From the NCBI GenBank assembly GCA_018697195.1, contig CM031879.1, positions 41,505,715 through 41,569,714 on the forward strand: a stretch of 64,000 nucleotides of DNA. The letters run 5' to 3'. Each line of letters starts with the position of its first letter. The first letter of the stretch is position 1. The stretch is from Certhia americana. Taxonomy: Eukaryota > Chordata > Aves > Passeriformes > Certhiidae. Shown one piece after another: positions 62,235-64,000 of the stretch. The notes beneath the pieces were generated by a model. It searched no databases, was not told the origin of the DNA, and saw nothing but the letters and a program-made list of their open reading frames with translations. Both the position numbers and the translations under genes were made by a program.

Positions 62235-64000
62235 GTAAGTATTTATGCTTACCTGGCAGTTATGAGAAATAAGCACCATCCTTTTATGAGAAGGAAGCAC
62301 AATTGCACCGTACAAAGAAACCATGACTCTCAGGCTTCCAGCATTCTTCCCAATGAATGAAGCCTTAAAATTACCACCTCGGCCTGTGAGAGCTTGCTAA
62401 TATCATGTGGGTAAGAATTTCATCTCTCTCTTTCAAAAAAGCAATAACAACAAACAAACCCCTGTAAGCTGTCTGTAGTTTAGAAGTGATGCCATGTTTC
62501 TGATGTTATTATCTTAGATGCAAATTTTTTTATCTCTTTTGACATAAATGTTTTTTTGTTTGTTTGTTTTTTTACTTTGCACTGCTGGTAACATAAACAT
62601 GTAGCTGATCTAACACAGTTATCTAAATAACTCAGCTATCCCTATAGGCATGTCTCATCACTGATTCTTAAGTAAAAGGATCAGAAGGGGATAAAAACCA
62701 AAGGATTTTCTCCTTCAGAGGAAGATTTCTGCAGCTGGAAAGATTGAATGGAGGACTAAGAAACTTTTCTAGTGCTCAGCCATGGCACCTTTCTGCCCAG
62801 TTGCTTTAGGCTCACAATATTTTCCTTCAGTGTCTGAAACACTAGCAACTATAAATTCCTTTCAAAAGAGCTGCTCTTGTGAATAAAGTATAATTTCCTC
62901 AAACAGGCAAGGTAAAAAGGAAGATTTATTACTGTATCTTTTTTAGAAGCATATGGATATTTTGATTCTGGTATTGCCTTTATGGGTTCAAGAGTATAGT
63001 ACAGCTGTGACCTTTGCACGTTCTATCTCTGGCCTGTCCCCCATTCATCCAAGAAAGGGGATTAACAGAACTGTGCAGCATTTGGCATCTAGTTCCTGCA
63101 GGACTAGTTCAGTAAACAACATGAATTTATCAGAGGAGAGAATCAACAACTGTTCTTTTATATTATTATGTAGCAACTATAAAAATTGCTTTTGGCATCT
63201 CTGGGTTGTAATGAGAAAGCACTAAGAGGACTCTAATGATGCTGCATTTAAAGTATCATTTGAATAGTATTGAGAATGAGCTCTAGATTCAAATAATCAC
63301 AAAAGCAGACTGAAGAATAGCTGATGATAGGGGAGGACTTTGTGTACTCTAGGGCAGGAATTTCTTTAAAAATTAATTTACAGTAATGATTGTCATAGGC
63401 CAAATTTAGTAATACATTAAAAATTAAATTACTAGAAACCCTAGCTGTCACTTTTTCACCTAACAGGGCTTGACTTTGTAACCTTTAGTTTTTCAGATTT
63501 TCTTTCTCTTCCTCCACTACTGATCTGGAAAGGCCATTTGTTCTGGAAAAAGGAATTTCAAAAGCATTAGAAATTGACATGTTTTTTCTCAGAAGAATAT
63601 TTTCATAGTGTGGGACTTGAATCAAATGCAAATTGATTTTCACTGATCTTCTCACACTGCTATTTAAAATATAAAAAATGTCAGAAAATAGATCGTATCT
63701 TCCTCCTAGATAAGTGTCCTGTCATAGATTATTTTCCTCTCTTGGGTAGGTTTTACTGTTTTTACAAGGTTACTTATACAAACTCAATTTTCTTCTTTAG
63801 TATTAGTTTTTCAAAATATTAGCTGAACCACAGAGTAAACAGCCAATCATATACTGTCTTGTGAAATAGATAATGTGAGTTTATAAAAACTCAGTGAAAA
63901 TTATGAACAGAGGCTTCCATAGCTGAGGTTCTTTTCTTTCCATTGCTAGCAATGTATTTAGGAAATATAAATGTCATAAGCAATGACTTAAGAAAGTTTG
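62235..64000. other. AT-rich noncoding DNA, probably intron after the candidate exon
   Basis: Short T/GTTT-rich tracts occur at about 62546-62573. Open frames at 62953-63225 (plus) and 63248-63451 (minus) show no domain. An octamer ATGCAAAT at 63626-63633 is isolated. No further exon or repeat family is recognised up to the window edge. Confidence 0.5.

Noticed and set aside
63626..63633. Single octamer motif ATGCAAAT
   Set aside because: Isolated octamers are expected several times by chance in 64 kb of AT-rich DNA.

Overview
The window looks like vertebrate nuclear DNA, most likely from a bird. It is AT-rich, has no dense coding, and its recognisable repeats are almost all CR1-type LINE fragments, several ending in the tandem 8-mer tail ATTCTGTG that is typical of avian and reptilian CR1. 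No Alu, L1 or MIR was recognised, and no bacterial, phage or plasmid features. A crocodilian or turtle source is not excluded, because the older CR1/L3-like copies are shared with those lineages.

Layout. 1-11.3 kb: unique AT-rich DNA with one short CR1 tail (6.57-6.77 kb) and two notable hairpin regions (5.23-5.28 and 10.28-10.32 kb). 11.3-11.7 kb: a GC-rich block with an exon-like segment. 12.55-13.2 kb: the best preserved CR1 3' end (decayed RT C-terminus plus tail). 16.9-17.1 kb: a cluster of homeodomain/POU-like sites that may be a conserved noncoding element. 21.25-21.9 kb: a second CR1 3' end. 26.35-26.48 kb: a reverse-oriented CR1 tail. 29.55-32.09 kb: two direct copies of a 254-bp segment, nearly identical, 2285 bp apart. 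33.4 kb: another short CR1 tail. 37.85 kb: an A33 tract. 39.24-40.14 kb: an old CR1 ORF2 endonuclease-region fossil. 48.0-48.85 kb: an old reverse-oriented CR1/L3-like copy in two pieces. 51.5-51.62 kb: a GAAA microsatellite. 54.4-55.0 kb: a reverse-oriented CR1. 56.55-58.03 kb: an old CR1/L3-like copy interrupted by about 0.8 kb of unrelated sequence. 62.146-62.234 kb: the strongest candidate protein-coding exon, on the + strand, with good splice sites and one open frame.

No complete protein-coding gene, tRNA, rRNA, CRISPR array or operon is supported. None of the open frames longer than 60 codons looks like a real gene; the few with recognisable content are CR1 remnants. The simplest reading is an intronic or gene-desert interval, with one exon near the right edge belonging to a gene I could not name. 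I found no new biological system. The items most worth checking are the 62.1-kb exon, the 254-bp duplication and the insert that splits the old CR1.
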